From contig CAJLCS010000038.1 in the NCBI GenBank assembly GCA_905205195.1, forward strand, positions 1 to 16,600: 16,600 bases of DNA. Reading direction: 5' to 3'. Shown one piece after another: positions 7,815 to 14,261 of this stretch (within the stretch, counting starts at the first letter, position 1; each line of letters opens with the position of its first letter). The position numbers were made by a program, and so were the translations under genes. Below the pieces are notes generated by a model, which had not been told where the DNA came from, searched no databases, and saw nothing but the letters and a program-made list of their open reading frames with translations. Origin of the DNA: an uncultured Eubacteriales bacterium. Lineage in GTDB: Bacteria > Bacillota > Clostridia > Oscillospirales > Oscillospiraceae.

Positions 7815-8651
7815 ATGACGCTGAAGATTCTGAGCTTCAATCTCTGCTGCGGCGACGATCCCGGGGGAAATTCCGTGGCCGAGCGGGCGCCCCGGGTGGC
7901 CGCCGTGCTGAACCGGTGCGACCCGGACGTCATCGGTCTACAGGAGTATACGCCGGCCTGGGCACCGCTGCTGGCACGGGCGCTGGGGGATCGGTATGAA
8001 ATTTACAACCACTATCGGGCGGAAAGTAGTCTGGAATCCACCCCGATTCTTTGGAAAAAGGACCGGTTTCGGTGCATTTTTCAGGGAACCTTCTGGCTTT
8101 CCGACACGCCGGAGCGGGAGTCGAAGGGATGGGATGCCGGGTTCGACTGCTACCGGATCTGCCAGTACGTCTGTCTGGAGGAGCGGCGGAGCGGCGTGCA
8201 GTTTCTCCATATGAACACCCATTTCGGCTTCGGTGACGTGGGGCAGATTGCATCCGCCCGCCTGCTGAGCGACCGGGGCCGTGCTTTGTTTCCCGGGCCG
8301 ACGGTGGTGACGGGGGATTTCAACATGGGCTGCCGGACCGCCGGTTACCGGGAAATGTGCCGCTTTTTCACCGATGTGAACGGTGCAACCGGAAAAAACG
8401 AAGAAGCAACCTTTCATAACTACGGAGTGCGGGATGCGCTGCTGGAGAAGCTGTTTCCGGCTATTCACGTCATCGGCGACGCGGCGCTGCATCTGGACCA
8501 CTGCTTTGTTCGCGGCGGAATCCGGCCTCTCCGGCAGGAGATTCGCCGGGACCGGCCGGGTGGCGGCTACCCGTCGGATCATGACGCGCTGCTGTCGGAC
8601 GTGGCGCTGCCCGGCCCGGCGGCAACGGGAAGCGAGGAGGAACGACAATGA
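7815..8651 (+). CDS. Endonuclease/exonuclease/phosphatase (EEP) superfamily hydrolase
   Basis: This 278-residue Mg-dependent phosphodiesterase or phosphatase has the superfamily motifs in order: SFNLCC with Asn9, GLQEYT with metal-binding Glu44, MNTHFG with His136, VTGDFNMG with Asp168 and Asn170, LDHC with Asp228, and PSDHDAL with Asp255 and catalytic His256. All essential positions are present, so it should be active. Family members cleave DNA, sphingomyelin, inositol phosphates and other phosphodiesters, so the substrate cannot be read from sequence. GGGAGG precedes the ATG. It is embedded in the glycan operon: its last four bases (ATGA) contain the start codon of the GH36 gene, implying translational coupling. 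There is no signal peptide. An EEP enzyme among sugar hydrolases is unusual. Confidence 0.87.
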   Translation: MTLKILSFNLCCGDDPGGNSVAERAPRVAAVLNRCDPDVIGLQEYTPAWAPLLARALGDRYEIYNHYRAESSLESTPILWKKDRFRCIFQGTFWLSDTPERESKGWDAGFDCYRICQYVCLEERRSGVQFLHMNTHFGFGDVGQIASARLLSDRGRALFPGPTVVTGDFNMGCRTAGYREMCRFFTDVNGATGKNEEATFHNYGVRDALLEKLFPAIHVIGDAALHLDHCFVRGGIRPLRQEIRRDRPGGGYPSDHDALLSDVALPGPAATGSEEERQ

Positions 8652-10504
8652 AAAACGGAATTCCCTATCGGAAGAAGGCCGAAGAGGTCTGGTCCGTCGG
8701 CGGCAGCTTCGGCAGTGTCTGCGGCAATGCCACAGTGACGGAAACCGGCTGCGATTACGGCAGCGGCGGCTTTGAAATCCGCGAGGACACCCGGGCAGAC
8801 GACTCCGGCGTGCTGGAGCGGCGGGGGACCTTCCGGAATACGTCGGCGGCTCCGGCGGTGCTGACCCGGTTCGGCGTGGTGTTCACTCTGGACAACGGCG
8901 ACTATGAGGTATACACCCAGTATAACGGCTGGCAGAACGAAAGCCGGGGCGGCTGGCAGCAGCTGGTCACCGGCGTGACGGCGTCGGTGGAGAGCGTCCG
9001 CACCAGCGCCGGTGCCGCGCCGGTACTGGCGCTTTGGAACAGGCAGACGGGGCGGGGGTGGGTCTTCCACCTGATTCCCCGGTTTGCGTGGGAAATGCGG
9101 GTGCAGCGGCACTGGAGCGAGGGCGAGACGGCGGCGGTGACGGTGGAAATCGGCATGAACAGCCGCAATCTGGCGTTGGAGGTGGCTCCCGGGGAGACGC
9201 TGGCGCTGCCGCAGGTGCTGTACTACGAATTTGAAAACCGGACGGATCTGGACTGCGCCAGACTGCATCGGTTCTGCGCCGCCCACTTCCCCCGGCGGGA
9301 GATGCCGGTGATGTATAACAGCTGGCTGCACTGCTTTGACCGGCTGTCTTTTGAAGCGGTTCAGAGCCAGATCGAACCGGCGGCCCGGCTGGGCTGCGAG
9401 TACTTCGTCATCGATGCGGGCTGGTTCGGAAACGGCGGGGACTGGGGAAACGCGAGAGGCGACTGGCAGGAAAACCGGACGGGGGCGCTGCGGGGCCGTA
9501 TGGCGGAGATCGCAGCGCAGGTCCGGGAAAACGGCATGAAATTCGGCTTCTGGCTGGAGCTGGAGTCTGCCAGCCCGCAGTCGGACATCATCCGGCGTCA
9601 TCCGGACTATTATCGGACGGAGGGGGACTGCCGGTTTTTCGATTTTGAAAACGAGGAAGCCTGCGCGGCGCTGTTTCAGACCGTCACGGCGCTGATCGAC
9701 CGGTATCAGGCCCGGTTCCTCAAGCTGGATTTTAACCAGGATATGCGGGAGGACCGGGATCATGCCGCCTTCCTGCGCTATCTGGACTGTTATCGGGCCT
9801 TCCTCCGGCGGTTGAAGCGGCGGTACCCGGATCTCTATCTGGAAGGCTGCGCCTCCGGCGGAATGCGAACCAATCTGAGCCTTTGCGATACCTTCGACAG
9901 CGTCTGGTTCAGCGATAACCAGAGCATGCAGGATGGCCTCCGCATTTACAAGGATACGCTCCTGCGGATGCCGCCCCAGATGATCGACAAATGGGCGGTG
10001 ATTCGCTCCCTGCCGGGAATTCCGGATTATGACAACCTGTCGCCGGAACGGCTGATTTCCACCCGGGACGCCACCTGGGGGATGGTCGAGAGCGTGGATC
10101 CGACGGCGCTGCAGGCCTTCCTGCTGGGCGGCCCCTTCGGCTTCAGCTGTGATCTGACGCAGCTTTCCTCGTCGGCGGCCGCGGCGCTGGCGGCCTTCAT
10201 CCGCACCTTCAAACAGGAGCGGGGATTCTGGCAAAACGCCGCCTGCTCCATTCTGGCGGAGACGGAATCGGTGCTGGTGCTGCAATATGAGGACGCCCGG
10301 CGGGCGCAAATCGTGCTGACGGCCTTTTTCTGCAGCGGGCAGCAAAAGACACTGCGCCTGTTCCCCCGGGTCCGGGCGGACGGCACTTACCGGACCGGCG
10401 ACACGCTCCGCTCCGGCGCTGACCTGCTGGAACGGGGCGTGACGGTGCCAGTGCCGGGAAACCACCGGGCGGCGGTGCTCACGCTCCGGGACACGGTATT
10501 ATAA
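8648..10504 (+). CDS. GH36-type alpha-galactosidase
   Basis: This 618-residue protein hydrolyses alpha-galactosyl bonds if it follows its family. An N-terminal beta-sandwich (about 1-200) includes DYEVYTQYNGWQNES. The TIM barrel opens with MPVMYNSW and VIDAGWFG (Asp256), carries the expected nucleophile Asp361 in FLKLDFNQD, and the CASGG motif followed by WFSDNQS with acid/base Asp423. A C-terminal beta domain closes the chain. It is somewhat shorter than many 700-plus-residue GH36 enzymes, and it has DAGW where many have DDGW, so a neighbouring specificity such as alpha-N-acetylgalactosaminidase is possible. AGGAGG precedes the ATG, which overlaps the EEP stop by four bases. It is the last gene of the operon. 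It lacks a signal peptide, so the substrate must be imported. Confidence 0.88.
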   Translation: MKNGIPYRKKAEEVWSVGGSFGSVCGNATVTETGCDYGSGGFEIREDTRADDSGVLERRGTFRNTSAAPAVLTRFGVVFTLDNGDYEVYTQYNGWQNESRGGWQQLVTGVTASVESVRTSAGAAPVLALWNRQTGRGWVFHLIPRFAWEMRVQRHWSEGETAAVTVEIGMNSRNLALEVAPGETLALPQVLYYEFENRTDLDCARLHRFCAAHFPRREMPVMYNSWLHCFDRLSFEAVQSQIEPAARLGCEYFVIDAGWFGNGGDWGNARGDWQENRTGALRGRMAEIAAQVRENGMKFGFWLELESASPQSDIIRRHPDYYRTEGDCRFFDFENEEACAALFQTVTALIDRYQARFLKLDFNQDMREDRDHAAFLRYLDCYRAFLRRLKRRYPDLYLEGCASGGMRTNLSLCDTFDSVWFSDNQSMQDGLRIYKDTLLRMPPQMIDKWAVIRSLPGIPDYDNLSPERLISTRDATWGMVESVDPTALQAFLLGGPFGFSCDLTQLSSSAAAALAAFIRTFKQERGFWQNAACSILAETESVLVLQYEDARRAQIVLTAFFCSGQQKTLRLFPRVRADGTYRTGDTLRSGADLLERGVTVPVPGNHRAAVLTLRDTVL

Positions 10505-10513
10505 CGTCAAAAT

Positions 10514-10545
10514 GCGGCCCCCACCTTTTCCAAAGTGGGGGCCGC
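10514..10545. terminator. Hairpin after the GH36 gene, better as a minus-strand terminator
   Basis: A perfect 11-bp GC-rich stem (arms 10514-10524 and 10535-10545) with a 10-base loop lies between the operon's stop codon and the convergent aldo/keto reductase remnant. On the plus strand no T run follows. On the minus strand it is followed by ATTTTGAC, so it suits leftward transcripts better. It may still protect or end the operon mRNA. Confidence 0.65.
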
Positions 10546-10555
10546 TGATCTTGGA

Positions 10556-10762
10556 TTACAGCGAAATCCGGTCGATTTCCGCCAGCTCCTCCGCCGTGAA
10601 GGCGGTGTTGGAGACGGCCTTGATATTGGCGAGAATCTGTTCGGGTTTGGAAGCGCCGAAATTATGCCACAGTCCCAGACTGACGGCGGTGTCCTTCAGA
10701 CCGCTGCGGCCGCAGCGGTGGTAGGGCATGGTGTCGTAGCGTTGTGCATTTGCCTGATACAT
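10556..10762 (-). pseudogene. Aldo/keto reductase remnant with internal deletion (YghZ-type)
   Basis: This is an open frame of 68 residues. Residues 1-36 (MYQANAQRYDTMPYHRCGRSG to LGLWHNFG) are the N-terminus of YghZ-type aldo/keto reductases. Residues from ASKPEQIL to the end are the C-terminus of the same family, where IGASRxEQ normally stands near residue 300. Compared with the roughly 330-350-residue family, about 260 codons of the barrel are gone, yet the frame is kept across the joint near 10653-10658. The catalytic Asp, Tyr, Lys and His all lie in the missing part, so no reductase activity is possible. A ribosome site (AAAGGAAGG) precedes the ATG, and the gene follows the MGMT-like gene by 21 bases. 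It could be a real deletion relic, an expressed micro-protein or an assembly collapse. Confidence 0.82.
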
Positions 10763-10783
10763 CTGGATCCTTCCTTTCGCTTG

Positions 10784-11083
10784 TTACGGCTGCCATTGGC
10801 AGCGCATCAGATCCACTCGGCCGTCGGGGCGGAAGGGGACCTGCTCCGCTTCCAGCAGTGCCCGCTGTTCGGGCCATCCCGGCGCCGTGCGGCCGCAGTG
10901 GTTGACCACCCGGTGGCAGGGATAGCTGCCGTAAAGCCCGGCCCGGCGCAGGGCCATGCCCACCTGCCGGGCACAGCGGTCCCGCCCGATGAGTTTGGCA
11001 ATCTGGCCGTAGGTGGCGACGCTTCCGGCGGGGATTTCCTCCACCACCGAGAGAATTTCGTAAATCGTGCCATCGTCTGCCAT
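10784..11083 (-). CDS. Short MGMT-family protein (alkylated-DNA binding/repair)
   Basis: This 99-residue protein corresponds to the C-terminal DNA-binding and active-site domain of O6-alkylguanine-DNA alkyltransferases, without the N-terminal domain of Ogt or Ada. The helix-turn-helix segment is GSVATYGQIAKLIG, the DNA-intercalating arginine segment is ARQVGMAL, and the active-site block is YPCHRVVN with Cys56. Alkyltransferase-like proteins (Atl/YbaZ type) of this size usually have Trp in place of that cysteine. Here the cysteine is kept, so methyl transfer remains possible, though many short MGMT-family proteins are untested. The ATG at 11083 was chosen because GGAGG lies seven bases upstream; longer in-frame starts reach back across the divergent promoter of yhaM. 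The AKR remnant follows, probably on the same transcript. Confidence 0.87.
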   Translation of the reverse strand: MADDGTIYEILSVVEEIPAGSVATYGQIAKLIGRDRCARQVGMALRRAGLYGSYPCHRVVNHCGRTAPGWPEQRALLEAEQVPFRPDGRVDLMRCQWQP

Positions 11084-11114
11084 CTGTCTGCCTCCGGTGT
11101 TCCGTGATAGCCAT

Positions 11115-11143
11115 AGCATAGCACAGATTCCGGCGGATTGCCA
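11115..11143 (-). promoter_or_regulatory. Possible promoter of the MGMT-like gene
   Basis: On the minus strand, TGGCAA (11143-11138), a 17-bp spacer and TATGCT (11120-11115), with a TG one base before the -10. It is a weak match, proposed mainly for its position 32 bases before the start codon. Confidence 0.4.
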
Positions 11144-11166
11144 CCTTTTCCGCAAAAGAAATTTTC

Positions 11167-11194
11167 TTGATTCCCCGGCGGATTCTGGTATAAT
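11167..11194 (+). promoter_or_regulatory. yhaM promoter
   Basis: TTGATT (11167-11172), a 16-bp spacer and a perfect TATAAT (11189-11194) with an extended TG at 11186-11187. The start codon is 30 bases beyond the -10. Confidence 0.75.
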
Positions 11195-11224
11195 AGGGGC
11201 ATGGAATGCAGAAAGGAATGGCCT

Positions 11225-12181
11225 ATGGAATATCAGAAACCGATTGCCCAGATGCACCCCGGCGACGAGGTGGAGGGCTTCTACTTACTGAAGGATGCGC
11301 TGCTGAAGACCACGGCGGCGGGAAAACCCTTCCTCAGCGCGGTGATTGCCGACAAAACCGGCAGCATCGACCTGAAGGTGTGGGATTACAGCGGCCCGGT
11401 GGGGGCCTCCCCGGCCGACGCGGGGAAGGCGGTGAAGGTCCGGGGGCAGGTGTCCGAGTTCAAGGGTGCGCCCCAGTTTACCGCCGGGCGGATCCGCCTT
11501 GCGGCAGAGGGGGACAGCTATGACATCGGGGCGCTGGTGCCGGTGGCACCCATCGATGCCGACGAAACGCTGCAAACCGTCCGGCAGCAGATTGCGTCGC
11601 TTACCGACCGGGACTACCGGGCGGTGGCGGAAACCATGCTGGAGCGGCATCTGGATGCCTTCCGGCAGATTCCGGCGGCCAAAAGCGTCCACCACAGCTT
11701 CCTGTCGGGGCTGCTGATGCACACGTCCAATATGCTCAAAACCGCGGATTTCTTCTCCGGCCTTTACCCGGAGGTGATCGACCGGAGCCTGCTGATGACG
11801 GGTACGCTGCTCCACGACTTTGCCAAGGAGCGGGAATTTGTGTTTTCCGATCTGGGCATCGTGACGGATTACTCCACCCGGGGCCAGCTGCTGGGCCATC
11901 TGGTAATGGGCGCCCAGGAGATTCTGGAGGTCAGCCGGGAGCTGGGCATTCCGGAGGAAAAGTCCGTGCTGCTGCAGCATCTGATCCTGTCCCACCACGG
12001 CGAGCCGGAATACGGCGCGGCGGTGCGGCCACTGTGCGCCGAGGCGGAGCTGCTGTCGTACATCGACATGGTGGACAGCCGGATGGAAATTTACGCGGAG
12101 AACCTGCCGGAGGTGCCGGTGGGCGGCTTCAGCGGCCGGATTTTTGCGCTGGACAAGCGTATTTACCACCGCGGAAACTGA
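11225..12181 (+). CDS. yhaM: 3'-5' exoribonuclease YhaM family (OB-fold plus HD domain)
   Basis: This 318-residue protein is close to the roughly 314 residues of Bacillus subtilis YhaM, a cytoplasmic metal-dependent 3'-5' exonuclease that trims RNA and single-stranded DNA. An OB-fold nucleic-acid-binding domain covers about residues 10-100 (GDEVEGFYLL, LKVWDYSG, VRGQVSEF). The HD phosphohydrolase domain follows: HHSFLSGLLMHT (His166), GTLLHDFAKE with the HD pair His197-Asp198, His225, ILSHHGE (His257/258) and YIDMVDSRM. All metal-binding positions expected for the HD fold are present. ATG 11225 has AAAGGA eight bases upstream; an earlier in-frame ATG at 11201 is too near the -10 and lacks a ribosome site. 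It is transcribed alone, divergently from the MGMT-like gene. Confidence 0.93.
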   Translation: MEYQKPIAQMHPGDEVEGFYLLKDALLKTTAAGKPFLSAVIADKTGSIDLKVWDYSGPVGASPADAGKAVKVRGQVSEFKGAPQFTAGRIRLAAEGDSYDIGALVPVAPIDADETLQTVRQQIASLTDRDYRAVAETMLERHLDAFRQIPAAKSVHHSFLSGLLMHTSNMLKTADFFSGLYPEVIDRSLLMTGTLLHDFAKEREFVFSDLGIVTDYSTRGQLLGHLVMGAQEILEVSRELGIPEEKSVLLQHLILSHHGEPEYGAAVRPLCAEAELLSYIDMVDSRMEIYAENLPEVPVGGFSGRIFALDKRIYHRGN

Positions 12182-12187
12182 AAAAAC

Positions 12188-12216
12188 GCCCGGTGCCATC
12201 CCAAATGACACCGGGC
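12188..12216. terminator. Terminator between yhaM and the membrane-protein gene
   Basis: Arms GCCCGGTG (12188-12195) and CACCGGGC (12209-12216) can extend by three more pairs (12197-12199 with 12205-12207) after one mismatch. On the minus strand the stem is followed by GTTTTTT, so it is a good terminator for the leftward membrane-protein gene. On the plus strand no T run follows, so yhaM termination there is less certain. Confidence 0.75.
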
Positions 12217-12231
12217 AGCTTGTAAATGAAA

Positions 12232-12828
12232 TCAGTACCGTCTGGGCGGCATTCCGATGTCCAGATTCCGGCAGGAGAACAGGAAGAACGGAACCGTCAC
12301 CGGGAAGATAATCCCCAGCACCAGAAACAGCACGTTGTTGGCAGGGTTGCAGGACGAATACAGATCGTACAGCGCCATGCACTGGAACACCAGCGTCACG
12401 AGGCTCAGCACGGAGAGCAGCGAGGACAGACCGGACAGCGTGATCAGCGGGAACGCCATGTCGAAGCCCACATCATAGCCCTGATAGGCCTGATAGATGG
12501 CGTTGCCGAGCCAGTTCAGCGTAGTCGAAAGGGTGACACCGCTGCCGACGCCTACGACAATCGCCAGAATCAGCAGAATGACCCGGCGATGGGTGATTTT
12601 GTTTTTCACCACATACCGGAACTGATCGGAAATGCTGCCGAGAAGCCAGTTGCTCAGAAACGGCAGCCAGGCAAACCAGGCGTGGGGAATTTCCCGCCGC
12701 TTGGCAATCCGGTACAGGCCGATGGCCTGAAAGACATAGCAAAGAATTGCCAGAATCACCGTGATCGCGGAAACGGCCAGCAAAATGGAGCTGAAAATGG
12801 AAAGAAAAAACATCCATTCGGACTGCAT
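12232..12828 (-). CDS. Conserved integral membrane protein of unknown function
   Basis: This 198-residue protein has about five hydrophobic segments (roughly residues 8-36, 50-66, 82-100, 122-155 and 163-187). It contains a clostridial pattern I recognise but cannot name: YVFQAIGLYRIAKRR, then AWFAWLPF, then GSISDQFRYVVKNK. This resembles small multi-pass hypothetical proteins found across Oscillospiraceae and Lachnospiraceae. The charged loop between segments two and three is probably cytoplasmic. AAGGAGG stands seven bases before the ATG, so the start is firm. It is a single-gene unit with its own promoter (12858-12886) and a terminator at 12188-12216. Its neighbours, yhaM and a divergent CE4 deacetylase, do not suggest a function. 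Confidence 0.85.
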   Translation of the reverse strand: MQSEWMFFLSIFSSILLAVSAITVILAILCYVFQAIGLYRIAKRREIPHAWFAWLPFLSNWLLGSISDQFRYVVKNKITHRRVILLILAIVVGVGSGVTLSTTLNWLGNAIYQAYQGYDVGFDMAFPLITLSGLSSLLSVLSLVTLVFQCMALYDLYSSCNPANNVLFLVLGIIFPVTVPFFLFSCRNLDIGMPPRRY

Positions 12829-12857
12829 AAAGAAACCTCCTTCTTATGATTGGGCCT

Positions 12858-12886
12858 ATTGTAGCAGTTTTTGCCGGAAATTGCAA
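12858..12886 (-). promoter_or_regulatory. Promoter of the membrane-protein gene
   Basis: On the minus strand, TTGCAA (12886-12881), a 17-bp spacer and TACAAT (12863-12858), 30 bases before the start codon. Confidence 0.7.
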
Positions 12887-12925
12887 TCCGTTTGCGAAAA
12901 AAAGAAGGAATTTCCGTGCAGCCGC

Positions 12926-12954
12926 TTGCTTTTCTGTGCGGGATTGTGTATGAT
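12926..12954 (+). promoter_or_regulatory. Promoter of the CE4 deacetylase gene
   Basis: TTGCTT (12926-12931), a 17-bp spacer and TATGAT (12949-12954), 30 bases before the start codon at 12984. Confidence 0.65.
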
Positions 12955-12983
12955 AGGCTAAAAAACGGAAAGGATCTGGTACG

Positions 12984-13781
12984 ATGATCGAATTCCATGT
13001 GTATCCCGGCGGGAAAAAGCGGGTCGTGACCTTCAGCTATGACGACGGCCCGGAGCAGGATGTCCGGCTGGTGGAGCTGTTCAATCAGTACGGCGTCAAG
13101 GGCACCTTTCATCTCAACGGGGTCAAGTACCGCAGCGCTTCGGAGGCGGAGCTGGCGGACCTGCGGCAGCGCTACGCAGGTCATGAAATCTCGGCCCATA
13201 CCCTGAGCCACGGCTGGCCTGCCCGGATGCCGTCTGCGTCGCTGGTGACGGAGGTCATGGAGGATCGGAAGATTCTGGAGCATCTGGCGGGGTACCCCGT
13301 GGTGGGAATGTCCTATCCCAGCGGCTCCTTCAGCGAGGAGGTCATGGCGACGCTCCGGGCCTGCGGGATTGTGTACAGCCGCACCACCAGAGCGACCATG
13401 GACTTTTACCTGCCGGAGCAGTTTCTTGCCTGGCACCCCACCTGCCATCACCGGGATGCGCTGCCGCTGTGCGATCGGTTTCTGGAGACGCTGGACTCGC
13501 CCTGGACCCATCCGCTGTTCTACATCTGGGGCCACAGCCACGAATTCCGCACCGAGGAGCAGTGGGACGTGATGAAACGGATTCTCGACAAGCTGGCGGG
13601 CAACGAAAAAATCTGGTACGCCACCAATCTGGAGCTGTACGATTATATGCAGGCCCAGCGCAGCCTGAGAATCTCTGCTGACGAACGGGTGTTTACCAAC
13701 CTGTCGGCCACCACCGTGTGGGTGGAGCGGAACAAGCGGGAGATCCTCTGCATCCCGGCCAACGAGACGGTCTGCTTCTGA
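12984..13781 (+). CDS. Polysaccharide deacetylase family protein (CE4, NodB-like), cytoplasmic
   Basis: This 265-residue protein is a metal-dependent de-N- or de-O-acetylase of the CE4 fold. Motif 1 is TFSYDDGP, with catalytic base Asp20 and metal ligand Asp21. Motif 2 is HTLSH, with metal ligands His72 and His76. YPSGSFSEE (about 111-119) occupies the place of motif 3, and IWGHSHEF (181-188) matches the late histidine motif. Motif 3 is diverged, lacking the usual RxPYG, as in cytoplasmic relatives that act on small sugars or other amides. No signal peptide or wall-binding domain is present, which argues against a peptidoglycan substrate. AAAGGA precedes the ATG at good spacing. The gene stands alone with its own promoter, and the hairpin element starts just after its stop. 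Confidence 0.88.
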   Translation: MIEFHVYPGGKKRVVTFSYDDGPEQDVRLVELFNQYGVKGTFHLNGVKYRSASEAELADLRQRYAGHEISAHTLSHGWPARMPSASLVTEVMEDRKILEHLAGYPVVGMSYPSGSFSEEVMATLRACGIVYSRTTRATMDFYLPEQFLAWHPTCHHRDALPLCDRFLETLDSPWTHPLFYIWGHSHEFRTEEQWDVMKRILDKLAGNEKIWYATNLELYDYMQAQRSLRISADERVFTNLSATTVWVERNKREILCIPANETVCF

Positions 13782-13788
13782 ACAAAGC

Positions 13789-13817
13789 TGCCGCAGGAGA
13801 CAACATCTCCTGCGGCA
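13789..13817. terminator. Terminator-like hairpin after the CE4 gene (left end of the hairpin element)
   Basis: Perfect 12-bp arms TGCCGCAGGAGA (13789-13800) and TCTCCTGCGGCA (13806-13817) enclose a five-base loop, eight bases after the CE4 stop. No T run follows on the plus strand, so it may block exonucleases or act with the following hairpins rather than as a classical terminator. It overlaps the left terminal inverted repeat. Confidence 0.6.
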
Positions 13818-13835
13818 ACTGATACTGTCGAAAAA
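13792..13835 (+). repeat. Left terminal inverted repeat of the hairpin element
   Basis: Reading inward: CGCAGGAGA, a five-base loop, TCTCCT, one base, CGGCAACT, five variable bases, TGTC, one base and AAAAA. The right end repeats this order and spacing on the other strand. Confidence 0.7.
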
Positions 13836-14216
13836 TCCCTTCGGGCTTTTCCGACAAAAGGATTGCAGCCTGCTGCGCGCACTTCGTCGCAGTACCTGTC
13901 ACTATGTTCCGTTTTCCGCAGGCGGAAAACTCCACCAGTGTCAGGACTGCTCCTCTCCCCGCAAGGCGGGCCGCCTTGCGGGGCCCCCTTTATTGCCGTT
14001 GGCGGACGATGCGCACAGCGACACTGCGAAGAGCCGCCTTCGGCGGTTGCGCTCCGCACAGCGCTGCGGCGCTGGACTTGCAGTCTGATCGGTATGTTCT
14101 CCGACGTACAGAAGGTGAATTGCCCCGCAGGGGCAAGAGAAGCCGCCCTGGGGCGCACCGCCGGAGAACATGATTTTGATCGCTTCGTTGCCTGCGGGCG
14201 ACGAACTCTGCGAGGC

Positions 14217-14260
14217 TTTTTTGACACGCTGAGTTGCCGTAGGAGACGAAATCTCCTGCG
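14217..14260 (-). repeat. Right terminal inverted repeat of the hairpin element
   Basis: On the minus strand, reading inward: CGCAGGAGA, loop TTTCG, TCTCCT, one base, CGGCAACT, five bases, TGTC, one base, AAAAA. Most of the ten differences from the left end fall in the loop and in the five-base variable spacer, so the stem was conserved. It begins two bases after the MATE stop codon. Confidence 0.7.
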
Positions 14261-14261
14261 T

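Larger units (their letters stand above)
13792..14260. repeat. Hairpin-rich, MITE-like intergenic element with terminal inverted repeats
   Basis: The gene-free stretch 13782-14261 is almost wholly this 469-bp unit. Its ends (13792-13835 and 14217-14260) are inverted copies matching at 34 of 44 positions without gaps, and each holds a hairpin. Between them are further stems: 13827-13855 (11 of 13 pairs around TTC), 13911-13930 (GTTTTCCGC/GCGGAAAAC), 13957-13983 (perfect 11-bp arms CCCCGCAAGGC/GCCTTGCGGGG), 14033-14047, 14120-14136 (TTGCCCC/GGGGCAA), and a long-range pair TGTTCTCC (14095-14102) with GGAGAACA (14163-14170). No credible coding sequence or transposase is present. It fits between the stop codons of two convergent genes. 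The pattern suggests a non-autonomous mobile or dispersed repeat; copy number and target duplication cannot be seen here. Confidence 0.7.

Noticed and set aside
13643..14227. 194-codon minus-strand open frame inside the hairpin element
   Set aside because: No ribosome site or recognisable domain; it overlaps the end of the CE4 gene, and the sequence is dominated by palindromes.
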